From Athripsodes cinereus (Eukaryota; Arthropoda; Insecta; Trichoptera; Leptoceridae), in assembly GCA_947579605.1 (NCBI GenBank), contig OX388307.1, positions 16,283,237-16,347,236 on the forward strand: DNA of 64,000 nt, given 5' to 3'. The translations under genes were made by a program, and so were the position numbers. The notes below the pieces were generated by a model that did no database searches, had not been told where the DNA came from, and was given only the letters and a program-made list of their open reading frames with translations. The first letter of the stretch is position 1. The number at the start of each line of letters is the position of its first letter. Shown in pieces: positions 1 to 11,960 of the stretch.

Positions 1-1800
1 TGAATTAATCGGAACAACCTTAGAATATTATTATTTTCCATACATAATTGATTCTGATACTTGAGTTAAATCTTATAATGTGTAACAATGTAATAGTAGG
101 TTACAACTCATCGATAGTATTTGCCGCAGTTCGTCGGTGATCTGGAGGCAGAGTCTAGGCCTCATGTACGAGATATGCGCGGAACTCTCTTAAAAAAAGA
201 TAATTTTGACAAGAAACATTTAAGAATAGTTATATACATCTCCAAATCAAATAAATATCAAATAAATTTCACAATTTAAATTCATTTTCATTCATACAGT
301 TTAATACAGTATGATTAATATGATTCCAAATTTTAAGTCAATAATTTCTACCTCTATGAGGTAGCTCCGACATAAATGGGTATTATGTCATATTAATGTA
401 CGTGGACATGGTGAATATGAGTCGAGAAAATCCAATTTTCTTCAAAGAAAAAATGTAATATTTGAATATTAGACAAGACCAAAAAGTAAATAATAACTAA
501 TTATATTTACATAAACATTAAAAATTAATTCATTTCAATTTTCGTTGTAATGGAGTTTAATAAGTAATTTTGTTTGGTATTAGATATTATATTACGTAGG
601 TAGTGAATAATTATATGTGTAATTTTCAACAGTGAAAACGAATTCAATTAATATTTTTGTAAATTATTGTTAATTGTATTAAAGAGAATTTCCCCGACAT
701 TGGTAAAGGCAAATGTCATGTAATTTACCTTTGTCATGCGGTTTATTAATATTTTGTAAATGTTCACCTTTACACCTTTACCTACCTAGCACTCCTAGCA
801 GGTACCTACATATTTGGGTATTTGTTTAATACCCACAGCAAGCATTAGCAAGTATTATGTTTCAATATTATTTTCGTGGTAAAGTACAAACAGCGAACTA
901 AATATGATATTATGATGTTATTATTAGGTACATAGATATACGAAAAATATTTAGAAAAACAAATCTTAAATATCTATCAACCGAACATATTATATTATAC
1001 CTACTAGTGTAACCCTCTAAAGAGGTTTAAACAAAGTATAGACTATAATATAGAGAATAGAGTGTAATATGAGCAGGTACATAATATTATTATTGTATGT
1101 GATACAAGTAGTAGAAATAACAAGACGTATTGTATCGAAGTTTTGTATTTCGCAGTGAAAAATGAAATGGGAAATTGGTTTCCCGGTTGCAACATATCTA
1201 TCTATCACCCTTGTAGCAAAATGAATATTTCTCCCACAATGATAATGTCAGCTTATATAGATACAGATACATATATTATTTTTAATTTAATACCAACCAG
1301 ACCGACACTATATCATGTAAGTATAATTATATGAATTTCTACTACAATTTTATGAATTCCACAAGATATATTATTATCATGTATACCTACCTACTTCTAT
1401 ATTTTTCTATTACGTAAGATGTTCACAGTAAACAAGATAGGAATATTTCCAATGTACGAAGACATTTTAATATTTATAGACTTTTCATAGACTATTGATA
1501 GGAAATAAATTCACTCAGCAAAAATGTTTCCAAAAATAAATATGTGATAATTTTTTCTATGACAAAATAAGGGTTTGTGAAATTGTGAATAGACCTAAAT
1601 AATCTGCTCAAATCTCCGTTATAAGGTATGAATAAAATTTATTGATAAAACCTATCAGTTATAAAATATTATGTTCATAGCTTTGACGCTAATGGTGATA
1701 TCTCAGTATAGCAATGTTTGAAATTAAAATAGTATGCGGGCATTTAAAAATCACCTTTTTTCATAATCTCATGCAATGATCTTCAGATGAAATTATGGTT
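1..1800. other. AT-rich spacer, no gene seen
   Basis: I see no coding region with recognisable family motifs, no RNA gene and no clear transposon end here. The short open frames are low-complexity and typical of chance frames in AT-rich DNA. A slightly GC-richer patch near 110-190 was checked in both directions and gave no recognisable product. Confidence 0.6.
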
Positions 1801-1896
1801 CTTTTATAAAAAAAAACATTAAATCAAAACATGTCAATCCATAGATCCTTTTATAAAAAAAACATTAAATCAAAACATGCCAATCCATAGATCCTT
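1801..1896. repeat. Two-copy tandem duplication, 47-bp unit
   Basis: Two adjacent copies of a 47-bp unit begin with CTTTTATAAA and end with CAATCCATAGATC. The copies differ by one T/C change and by A-run length. This is a recent local duplication. The segment following it (about 1900-1960) resembles the second dispersed family described at 30.1 and 51.5 kb. Confidence 0.85.
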
Positions 1897-2160
1897 AAGA
1901 ATATTAATCAACAGACTCCTCATTTGCACAACCAACAGCGGACCTCAGGTATAACGTTAGTACCAAACGGAATTTGCACAATTTAATGGTTGTACCTACA
2001 GATAGTCTAGGCCTACAAGGTGTATGTTGAGTAACATTTTTAATAACTGCATTCACGCAGGTGTGAAAAATGTAGTATTCGCAGATAGACGCATAATATG
2101 GCGCCCTACTTGACGTCGTGTTATGTGTAAAGGGCGCATCCCAAAATGTACATATGCATT
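1897..2160. repeat. Fragments of dispersed repeats (weak)
   Basis: Around 1905-1960 the sequence (CAACAGACTCCTCATTTGCA and following) matches part of the repeat at 30,080-30,345. Around 2085-2160, on the minus strand, a stretch with GGGATGCGCCC followed by GGCGCC resembles the CR1-type 3' untranslated end seen at 25.9 and 16.7 kb. Both matches are short and diverged, so the assignment is tentative. Confidence 0.35.
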
Positions 2161-3219
2161 ACTTCTGAGGATGGTGACATAAAATATTTCCGTAAATAAA
2201 AAAAAATGTCACTAGCGATATCTGTTTTAATGATGATGCAAGAATGATAAATTTCTACATAAAAATTGTAATTTTGTTAAATAATGTTTTCGAAATGTTA
2301 GTACCTAAATAAAAAAAATTCGATTTAAATCTCTCAAAAGACGACCAAGAAAAATGATTAAAGCTTTTATCAAAGGCTTGTTAAATGAAATAATTATAAA
2401 TATTGTACGAAAACTATTTGTATTCTGTTCAGCATCTCACTAATGCACATATTAGTTTTAGAGTCAATACGTGGTACAATAACGCATCATTCGTGTGTAT
2501 ATTATGGTGTAGGTAGTTGCGTAATTTTAAGCGAGAATAATAACCAAAGCATTTGGAAGAACCAACACTACCTAAAGGAAGAACGTTCTATACGAATATA
2601 TGTTTTAAATGTACTGTGTGAGCCGTATTTCAACGAACTATGTACTTACTAGTGTTAGCTAAGAATTATTTGTACGAGTAGGTACTATATGCAACCGTTA
2701 GCATAGTTTTTAGACTTAAAACGCTCTTCATAAAGAATAAAATAATAGTACAATGGATGCAAAAGATAAGGTTTTATATATTTATATTTATATAATTTTT
2801 TAAGTATGAATAAAAGATGTTTAGCGTTTCAAAATTAACCAGTAATTTTACAACATGATAAAGCAAATGGAACAATATTTAGAACTTTTTAGTTTAAAGC
2901 TTCATTACAATTTATTGATTTTAATTATTTATATTAAAGATTGCTCTATGAAGCTATCGCCAAGAAATACCTCTCTCACTCAAGTTTTCAAGTGTTTTTT
3001 TAAGAGACAAGTAAAATATCACTATATTCTATTGCATATCTTTAATTCAGCATTGAAGTTTATCATTCATACTGGATATCTGGATATTTATTTTAAGGAA
3101 TTCATAACAAAAATGAAAATTATATAGTCCCACCACTAATGCTTACATACAACGTCTTAATGAACGAATTTTCTACAGGAATAAGCTATCAAATTATTTC
3201 AAGCATTCTAAGAAAAGAT
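2161..3219. other. AT-rich spacer, no gene seen
   Basis: Short open frames near 2443-2652 and 2855-3127 have no recognisable motif and the amino-acid bias expected of AT-rich non-coding DNA. No repeat boundary was recognised. Confidence 0.55.
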
Positions 3220-3290
3220 TTTTGAGGGGAAATACCATTCGCCAATATATAATTTTGAGGGGAAATACCATTCGACAATATATAATTTTG
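3220..3290. repeat. Two-copy tandem duplication, 33-bp unit
   Basis: The unit starts TTTTGAGGGGAAATACCATT and is repeated twice head to tail. The copies differ by a single base (TTCGCC versus TTCGAC). It is a small local duplication with no visible coding role. Confidence 0.85.
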
Positions 3291-6200
3291 ATATTGGTAA
3301 CACGTGTGAGAGATTCTTCTTATCTCTGATATTAATTACATGCCTGCGTTGCGTATGCTTTGGAATATTATTCCAAATATTAATATCATGGATGAAAGTG
3401 GAGGAAAGTTATTTCCGACATTTGAGAAAGATGTCTTCATCATAATACGATATCATACCTCGTAATCATATTCCATACCTCTAATTCAAATTGGTAGTAC
3501 AGTATACCTACACATTAATAAAGTATGAATTATGCATTAAAAATTTGCTAGAAGATTTTGAAATTGATGGTTCTATTAAATAGTGTGGTTTAAATGAGTA
3601 TTTGCAAGAACTTAGAATCACCATAATAATAGAAAATTTTAAAAATATAAATCACATATCTTTATACAATTTACGTAGGTATTTTTTTTTATCAACAAAA
3701 TAATTTACAATTATTCATTCCTTCAAAATTGATCACAAGTCGCTCTTTGAGAGACAATATAAAAAAATATTATTGATATATTCAATAAATTAGAATAATT
3801 ATATATATATATATGTATCGAAATAAATAAAACAAGTGTTTTATTTATTTCAAGTTAGAATAACAATAACGTATAAACATTGTATGGAAATTCCCATGCA
3901 AAATAAACAGAGAGGTATCGTAAAATAATTGGTTTAATATTTCGTAAAGATTTTTAACGAATACAATCCAAAATAAAGTACTATTCTTGCTCGCTACCAC
4001 ATGCTCCCAAATCGGCGGGGATTAAGGGATGTCAATCACTTTGACGGATTCCCACCAAAATGTGGTGAGATTTTTTTTATATAGATATGTGTTTCTCCCG
4101 TTAGATAACCGCGAGGTGACCCACTGATAACGGACACCAAAATATATAATGGTTTACAAAATATGTCACATCCGATAACTGACACAGTTATTATTACTTT
4201 ATATCCTGTCACTTCTTTAATGTTTGCTGTTTTTGTAACCGAAAAGATAAACCTAAACACTAAAAACATTTTATGTCATAACACAGTGCCGATGGCAATG
4301 TGCATTAAATTATTATGATTGATGGCATATGTTGTACATCTAAATTGAACCAATTTTTACAACACCTACCCATAAAAAGAGATATTATGTATTTGAATAT
4401 ATTATCCAATTTCATCATTCATCTTTCTTCATGATTTTCATATATTCTCACGAGGATAGAAAACAATAATATATCTACATTTCACAATAAACTATAATAA
4501 TATTCTGAAATCGTTTCTACTTTTATCTCGATATTGATAACATACATTTCTTAATTAATCTAAATAAAACTGCAACTAATAAATGTTAATTCTTAAAGTA
4601 GGCAGTGTTTTATAAAAGTTCTATGATATTTTTGTTCAGTAGCTCCAACATATTATGTTGTATGAAATGTTTTCATAGAGAAACAAGAATTCCTTACGGC
4701 AAAATGGACATAGAATCTTTCATTTTATTTACATCTTTTTGTATTCAATTTCTTTTCTTGATCCTTTAAGTCACAACACCACATAAGTTTCAAAGTTGCG
4801 ACAGAAAGAAATATATTGACAAACTTTTATTGCTCTGGGAATAAGCACTAACTAATCTCAAGTATATTTCTTTACCACATTTTTCAGCTTTCGGAAATTT
4901 TTATTCAAAATGTTCTGGAAACTTGTAATTACAGTATAAACAATGAAATGCGTTATTGGAATTACTGAGATTAAGGAAATATCTCCTTTAAAGTTGAAAA
5001 AGTATTACAATGAATGGATATTTTAATTTTTGAAAAGCGACGTAAGATCAATTGACTCTTCATAATTATGCGAGATATTTTTTGATCTTTGTAAATGTCC
5101 AAGTGATAGGAAAAATAGGTGGGTGATGCTCAGTACGCAGAAAAGAATGGATATTTCTTCAAGGAGCCTTTCTTCAATAGTGGAAAGATGAAAGCTAGCA
5201 GTAAGTAAGTAAGAAAGTAATATTTGATATAAAATATCTATTTGATAAGTATTTAAACACTCGTAATATAATATAATATAATATGTTGTATAGGCTTGGA
5301 ACATAATAAAGATGAATACATATTTTTCATACAAGTATACTGGTCCACTGGATATTTGCGTACTACAAATTATTAACTATACTTTAAATTCATAAGTAAT
5401 AACTATTATAGAATATCAAATTTATTATAAAGAAATAAAAACATTTATTGTTTTTTCTCGAACTTTCATTTCGCTTTTACCAACTTTCACTTGTACATAT
5501 TTCTTCTTATTTTTTGTTTAAGTTATTTTTATTTCCAGAAACCTTAATATCAGCGGATTTGTTGATCAGAATGCGTGTAGGAACTTTTTGATAAATAAGT
5601 CTTAAGAGTCACATTTCCAATATAAATTAAGTGAAAAATTAGAAAAATAGTAAGTAATAAGTCGCAAGAACTGAAAGTACGAAATTAATGAAGCGTAAAA
5701 TTCAACTGAAGAACTATAACCAAACTCGTTCTTCAAATTACAACCAACATTGAATGGTTTCTTTTGAAAAATATCCCTTAGGTAACTCTTAGGCACTTTT
5801 ATCAATTCATTCTCAGAACTCCTTTGTGTTTTGGTATTCTCTCGCATTAAAGTATTCTACACAAGGTTCCAACAATCCCAAGGGTTAAACCAACTTTGTT
5901 TTTGGTTTGGAAATATTTTAACTTCTGAAATGTGAAAGTAATATATTGATTGTTTCAATTTCAATAGTCAAAAAGCTGATGTAACACTTTTTTTTTAATT
6001 TTTAATACTTGAACACCGTAGATAAAACATTAAAAAGGAAATAATAGTCAGTACCTTATACGAGTATACCATAGAAGGATTTTTTTTTACCAAATTGAAA
6101 AGTTATTACATTATAATGAAAGTATTGTTGTAATATTTTTTAGATTAAGGATCTTAATAGCTTCATTAGTAGAGGCTTTTTGTATTTTTTACTTCAGTAG

Positions 6201-8433
6201 GTAAATGAAAATTGATATTTGATACACATTCACTACAAACCTCTCAAGTAAATATTAATGTTTTCCCTTGTGCGTGTTATCAAGTACACATTTTTTATTA
6301 TGTTTTAAAGATAACCTCTTTCCACTCATTTTTCAAAGCATCTGTTTAGCAGTTAGATATATATACTAATGATGTAATATGTAAGGAGCCCACGCGGCTC
6401 TACAGTGACAATATAAAATATTTAAACACTCCCAATAGAACAATAAATCTCACCATTTTTCCGTCCCGGCTTCTAAACTTAAATTACTCAAAAAATACTC
6501 GAGTCCGTACATAAATTATTAAGTTGATTTCTTGTCAACGAGATACAAATAAATGGCTAAAGATAATCATCGTAACTATAAAGTCAGTACTACAACAAAA
6601 CTCAAATAGTCAGAGGTCGCTACCTTTAACCTCGGATAATTGAAAACACCGATGGAACGGATAACCACTATTATTCAGGATTTACCAAGACATTACTTAT
6701 ATCTACTTGTACATAAATATATCTACAACTTTATACGTTTATACCTACTAGGATTTATAGCACAATTTATCTACAATGTAATTGTGTATTATTACCTAAA
6801 TATCTGAAATGCCCGTTCAATAATTCATTAATATGTGTAATTAATTGGATCGTCAATTTATTATCAATAATAAATTACTACAAAGTTACCGATCGTTCGT
6901 CTATTAAAATAATATGAAATAATTTTGAAAATAAATGATTAAACAAAGCAAATTCAAAGAAAATTATTTCCTCCTTAATAGAAAGTGCCTATTCAAATTA
7001 ATTCGATCGTAGGACAAAGCGCATTTTGAAAAGTCAAATTTATTTTACAAAAAACACAGTTGAATGCACTATGAAATCAAGAAAATGAAGATTTTGGTCT
7101 TTTCTATTTAATGAAAAACAAAGATATTTTCACATTGAATAATCAAATATTTCCTTCCTTCTGGTACAAGCACTTAATATACGGTTTAAATTTTCGATAC
7201 GATTACGCCTTTATTTCTTTTATTCTACCTTTTTAAATTTCAATATCTACTTGTTATTTAAAAAAAAAACATAAAACGAAATTCATTAAGAAACGAAAGA
7301 GGTAAGTTTTTGGTTTTGAAGGGTATATTTTGTTATCTAAAAATGTAGGCTTTTCAGGCAACCCGAATATTTGTGGTGCAGTCAAAACCATAAAATTATG
7401 GGGGACATTTCTTCTCACAATGTCTACCATATAACACAATATTAGGTATACAATAATAAATTATATAAATAATTATTTCGGTATTAGCTTATTCACGCTT
7501 GCATTGTGTTCCATATCTACGTGGCGATATATTATCTTGTATTTACATTAACCTAATAGCTCTTGAATAATGACAATCCAATATGCAGGTAACGTATAAT
7601 CACACCTTCCCTAATCCACGCTACACTTATTTTGATTAATTCTTTATACTTAAATGGTAAAATAAGATCATTTATAAAAGGAATCAAATGTATTCAATAT
7701 AAATCCACTTAAAATACAAAAGAATTGTTAATTCAAAGAAAATGCGGGATAAAACTTAAAAATAATAAGGATTACTATTAGAAAGAATTCAAAGAGAAAA
7801 AAAAATATAACGAATCTCCAATCACTTGATCTGAAAGCAGATCACAAAGAATTATATTGTTTTAAGACTAAAGAGTCATTTAATTTTCCTTGAAGATATG
7901 GCGCCAGATTTTATCTTTTCAAGATATATAAAGCGGAAACATTTAAGAAAGCGTTGAATCAAAGATTTGTGAAATTCGATTTAAGACTATCTAAATATAA
8001 TCTAAATGCGAAAACTTTTCTCTTTCACTCCCTCACTTTACGGCCGATACAAATGTTACACAATGAATAATGGGGACTTCCACCTACTTACATACACACT
8101 TAATACCTACAGCCTTCATTTATTTAATTCATTCATTCGTCCTTCAACATTCTTGTAATAAATACAGCGCAGAAATAAGCCCCCTCCATTCAAAGTATCT
8201 GCGCCACTCGAGACACCTTTACTACAAAATTCCATTCTCTCTGATATTGTTGTCCTAGGTACAGCGTGAAAGAGATTCCTCCAGTTCGTCGGAATTTTTG
8301 TGAATAAAATGACATTGCTCTTCTCGGTCAACTTTCATTGGACATTCTGAAAATAAGGCGACTCAGCCAAGACCAATATACAATATTTTCTACAAAGTTT
8401 TCGATATTAACTTACCTAAATATTAAAACAAAG
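3291..8433. other. AT-rich spacer, no gene seen
   Basis: This 5-kb stretch holds only simple AT repeats, for example a TA run near 3800 and an AATAT run near 5268-5285. Chance open frames at 5023-5334, 5602-5847, 7254-7439 and 8070-8331 have no family signature. No transposon ends were recognised. Confidence 0.55.
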
Positions 8434-8577
8434 AGGGACATGAACTGTGGCTCATACGTAGAGCTGAAAAGATCGGCTGAGAATAGGGAGGAATGGAGAA
8501 GAAAATCCAAACTCGTTGCAAACCAATTGTATTGTAACTCATTATATATATTAAAACAATTACAATTGATATATTAG
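8434..8577 (+). pseudogene. Possible LINE RT C-terminal remnant
   Basis: The frame reads RDMNCGSYVELKR followed by SAENREEWRRKSK and ends at a TAG at 8575. A segment of the form ELKRxAExREEWRR close to a stop is typical of the extreme C-terminus of non-LTR retrotransposon polyproteins. Only about 30 residues are convincing. Nothing upstream is recognisable as RT, so this would be a heavily 5'-truncated relic. A chance match is possible. Confidence 0.35.
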
Positions 8578-9489
8578 ATATTATTATTTTTTTTTATTTA
8601 CTAAAAGTGTCAGTAGGTATTTTATAATTTTCAATAGTTAATTTTTATGTTATGAGCTAAAATTAATTCATGATAAAATTTATTTGAATAACGATTACTC
8701 AGTTTCTACAATTTATTAAACATTAATACAACACCCTCCTTTACACGAGACTCGTCTCTGAAAGGCGAATATATTTCGATAATAATGTTCATTACATAGT
8801 CTGTACAGTCATATTGTTGTATCTGTTTTGATTATTTTGGGTTCAGTAAATTATGAATACTATAACGATGCATCAGTATAGAAATGTCGAATTGCCTAAA
8901 GGCAATATATTTACCCGATTATTAATTGTACTCATAACTAAATTTATATAAAAAGTTTCATTTCATTCAATAGTCTTATATCAGATGAAGTTTTGAAATT
9001 GCACATTATAATATATTATTGTGTTGTGAATAATGAATGAATAATTGATAAAATGATTAAATGACTACATGAATAAATAAATATTGTGATATTTGTTGAA
9101 ATGTAACGATGTTAACATCAATTCAATAATATGAAACAAATGTTGCTTAGTTACAATATAATAAACATAGCTCCACTTATCCAGTAACCCATTTCACCTT
9201 CAGGCTTGCCTTTATACATAAATAGATACGTTATTTAAGATATAATATAGTATAGTATATCTTATATAAGTCGAAATAATTATATTACGTTAATTATTAG
9301 CAGTGAATATTATGTAAATATACTGTTATCACTTCGGTCTACTCATTCTATATTTATAACAAATTAGCGCAACATATGTTTGCAAATATATAATAATAAT
9401 TATTTGTATTAAATATAAAATGTATTAAAAACTTATAACCTAACTACGTCTGATTTTATGATCTATGAGTAAATTCTAAATCTCATGAG

Positions 9490-9600
9490 ATATTTCCCCT
9501 TTCACGACACAAGCTTTTAGTAGCTTACTGTGAAAGGTGTATAAGGTGTTATTTGGGTTTATATCAAACAAAGCCCAGATATATCATTTTTTATTAAAAA
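9490..9600 (+). repeat. Dispersed repeat family 3, copy 1
   Basis: The stretch from CACGACACAAGCTTTTAG through GTGTATAAGGTG to AAGCCCAGATAT recurs in reverse complement at about 54,050-54,150. Together they define a roughly 100-bp interspersed repeat of unknown class. No terminal inverted repeat or coding content was recognised. Confidence 0.65.
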
Positions 9601-10615
9601 AAAAAACAATTTGTTCAATATTAATCTCAAACTTTTGACTATTTATGTCGATACTAAATCATTGAAATATTCTAAAATAACTTTCAAATTTTCTTATATT
9701 TTTATCAATATCACCATCATGCCGCTTCCCTTGTAAGGTAGGAAGAGAAAATAGAGCGCTGAGTTATCTGTATTGTTATGATAATATGCGAACAAGAAAA
9801 TTATGAACTAAATCGAAAAACAAACATAAATCACAAGGGCAAGAATAATACTTCACTATCGAAATCAAGACGTATAAAAATATATGGAAATAACATTATT
9901 TTTCATTAACATCCTTGGTGAATAGTCGATGACTTTTTTGTTGTATAAAAATGTAAAAGATGATACCTAGATTGTGAATAAATTAGTGTAAAAAGTAAAT
10001 AAAATGAAACTCAAATCAAAATGAATTACACACCTTAAAGAAATATCAACTGTCACCTATTTTTAATAATCTGAACAAACAATATTAGTTTATTTAAATA
10101 GATACCACAGTAGTTGATGACATTAAGTCTCAAAGTTTCAGATTGTCAGTGATTTTCATATCTATGTATACATTTTTCTATCGCTCAATTTACTGTAGAT
10201 ACGTGTTTACGCATACTTCGATATTAATATATTTATCAGAAAAAATCCTTTAAATAATCTCAAATCTTTTAGTAATCCTGTATAGAAAAATCATATTCAT
10301 CTTATTCACAAATCACAAAAGTATTAAACAAAATTTTGACCGCAAAATCCATCATAAAATATGTAACGGTAGAGAGCATTTAATATGATTTAGGTAGGTA
10401 CCATAAATTTTTCCTTTTTGTCAAAATAATGTTGTTTTAGATTATAAAATATATTGAAAAAAATCAAACTTTTAACTGGTAATAAATTAAAACAAAATTA
10501 TTTAAATGGTTAACTGCTGAAAAAACCATTGATATAAGAAGAAGAAGGATAAAATAAGTAAAAAAGTAAGTAGAAGGAAAAGATATATTCCAAAAATCTA
10601 GTACGTATTGCGATT
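9601..10615. other. AT-rich spacer, no gene seen
   Basis: No coding, RNA or repeat signal was recognised between the family-3 repeat and the piggyBac-like element. Confidence 0.5.
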
Positions 10616-10890
10616 TTAACCCTCAAACGGTTTCGCGGGCTCCAAAAATACCCCACCGACCATACTTTTGGTTACCACTCCCTCCTGTTTCAAGCTAGGG
10701 CGTCAACACTCCATCTATTCTCAGTATTCGTTATGAACTTACAGTGCACGAATTTGTGTGGCGATGCGGTCTTTGGATTCTGACCTACGAGGGTGCTGGG
10801 GTCTTAAAGTACCCCACGAATCCGTTTATGAGTGTCGTTTTTTATTGTAGATGTTTTTGTTTTCATTGTTTTTCATCTTTAACAACTAAA

Positions 10891-11156
10891 ATGTCTGGAC
10901 GAATGACAGAACAAGCTATTAGAAGCTTGATTGCAGATAATGAGCAATCAAATTTTGAACCAATGGATCAAAATTTTGGAAACGACAGTGATATTACTGA
11001 TGCGGAGACTAAAATTAGCAATCATGATTTCAGGAGCGAGCAAGAGGTAAACGAAGATCCTGAATAGAATAATTTCATGATTTCTAAAACCATTCAATGC
11101 TTTGTAAGTCATTATTATAGTAAAAACCGTTATAAATGGTCTCAAACTGCTCCGGC
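10891..11156 (+). pseudogene. piggyBac transposase N-terminal remnant
   Basis: The frame starting ATG at 10891 reads MSGRMTEQAIRSLIADN, then a stretch rich in Asp, Glu and Asn, as in piggyBac transposase N-termini. An in-frame TAG at 11065 ends the open frame. The same frame continues to a second stop at about 11154 with YSKNRYKWSQTAP, resembling the short conserved Lys/Trp-containing segment that precedes the catalytic core in this family. A GTG-initiated longer frame (10744) adds unrelated upstream residues, so the ATG is preferred. The catalytic DDD region is absent, so no active enzyme can come from this copy. Confidence 0.75.
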
Positions 11157-11231
11157 CCAGCAATAATTGGTTCTACTTCATTGAGTTAGTTAATGTGTTT
11201 AAAGAAAGAAATGTTAGTCACGTGAAAACAC

Positions 11232-11462
11232 TTGGCAGAAACAAATGAGACACCTCCGGAGGTTTTATCTAAAAGAAACAGGCCTGTAGAACCTTTTATT
11301 ATTGGATTTACCTCAAACAAAAAAATTACAACTTATGTACCAAAACAAAGCAAGTCAGTGATTTTAGTCAACTCAATGCGCTATGATGCCTTGACTAAAT
11401 CGACAAAAACGTGCTCTGTAATATTTTTTTTTGCAAAGCACATTCCAAAAACAAATAAGTAG
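11232..11462 (+). pseudogene. piggyBac transposase middle fragment
   Basis: The open frame contains RPVEPFIIGFTSNKK, then ITTYVPKQSKSVILVNSMRY. This matches the piggyBac pattern in which a YVPKKxKxVxLLSS-like strand precedes the DYN catalytic segment. The segment after it becomes low-complexity and the last catalytic Asp region is not found. It lies directly downstream of the N-terminal remnant, so most of the first half of the core has been deleted. The stop is followed by a short Cys-containing stretch (ACDCC) that may be a relic of the C-terminal zinc-binding domain. Confidence 0.75.
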
Positions 11463-11960
11463 GCATGTGATTGTTGTGTAAATTATTATTTCAAGTACAA
11501 AAATTGAAATTTTAACTCAAAAGACTCCTAAAAAACAATTTTTGAAGAAATTAAATGTTGTAAATAATCCATCCAAAAGTGGTTGTCAGTTTTTTTATGG
11601 TCAGATTGAATACCTTTTTGCTATTTTTTTCTAAAACTCTATAGTTTTTTACGCAAAAAATATATTTTTTTATTTAAATCATATTGTTAAGTATGGAAAT
11701 AGCCAACGTTAAAAAAACCTTTTTTGATAACCCAAAAAAGTGAGGCTGATTTTATAAACTGCTTATTTTTTTTTTAATTCACTTAATTCATTATAATAAA
11801 ATCTTACATTAAAACAAAAATAACTTAAAGTTTCGTGTAATAAAAAAAAGTATTCACATATTTACAAAATTCGATACTTTTTTGTGTTTTACATGTTGGG
11901 GTACGAAAATACCCCACGAAGACGATTACGTAATTTGAAATAGCGAAATTTAAGGGTTAA

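Larger units (their letters stand above)
10616..11960 (+). mobile_element. Internally deleted piggyBac-like element
   Basis: The element runs from 10620 to 11956 between two TTAA tetranucleotides (10616-10619 and 11957-11960), the hallmark target of piggyBac transposases. Its ends are CCCTCAAAC on the left and the complement of CCCTTAAAT on the right, an imperfect short terminal repeat starting CCC. Both ends also carry a subterminal motif containing AAAATACCCCAC (near 10646 and 11909), and a further TACCCCACGAA occurs at 10809. The total, about 1.34 kb, is shorter than an autonomous element (commonly above 2 kb). The coding remnants inside are only the N-terminus and a middle section of a transposase. 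It is therefore non-autonomous and could move only if a transposase is supplied elsewhere. Confidence 0.85.
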
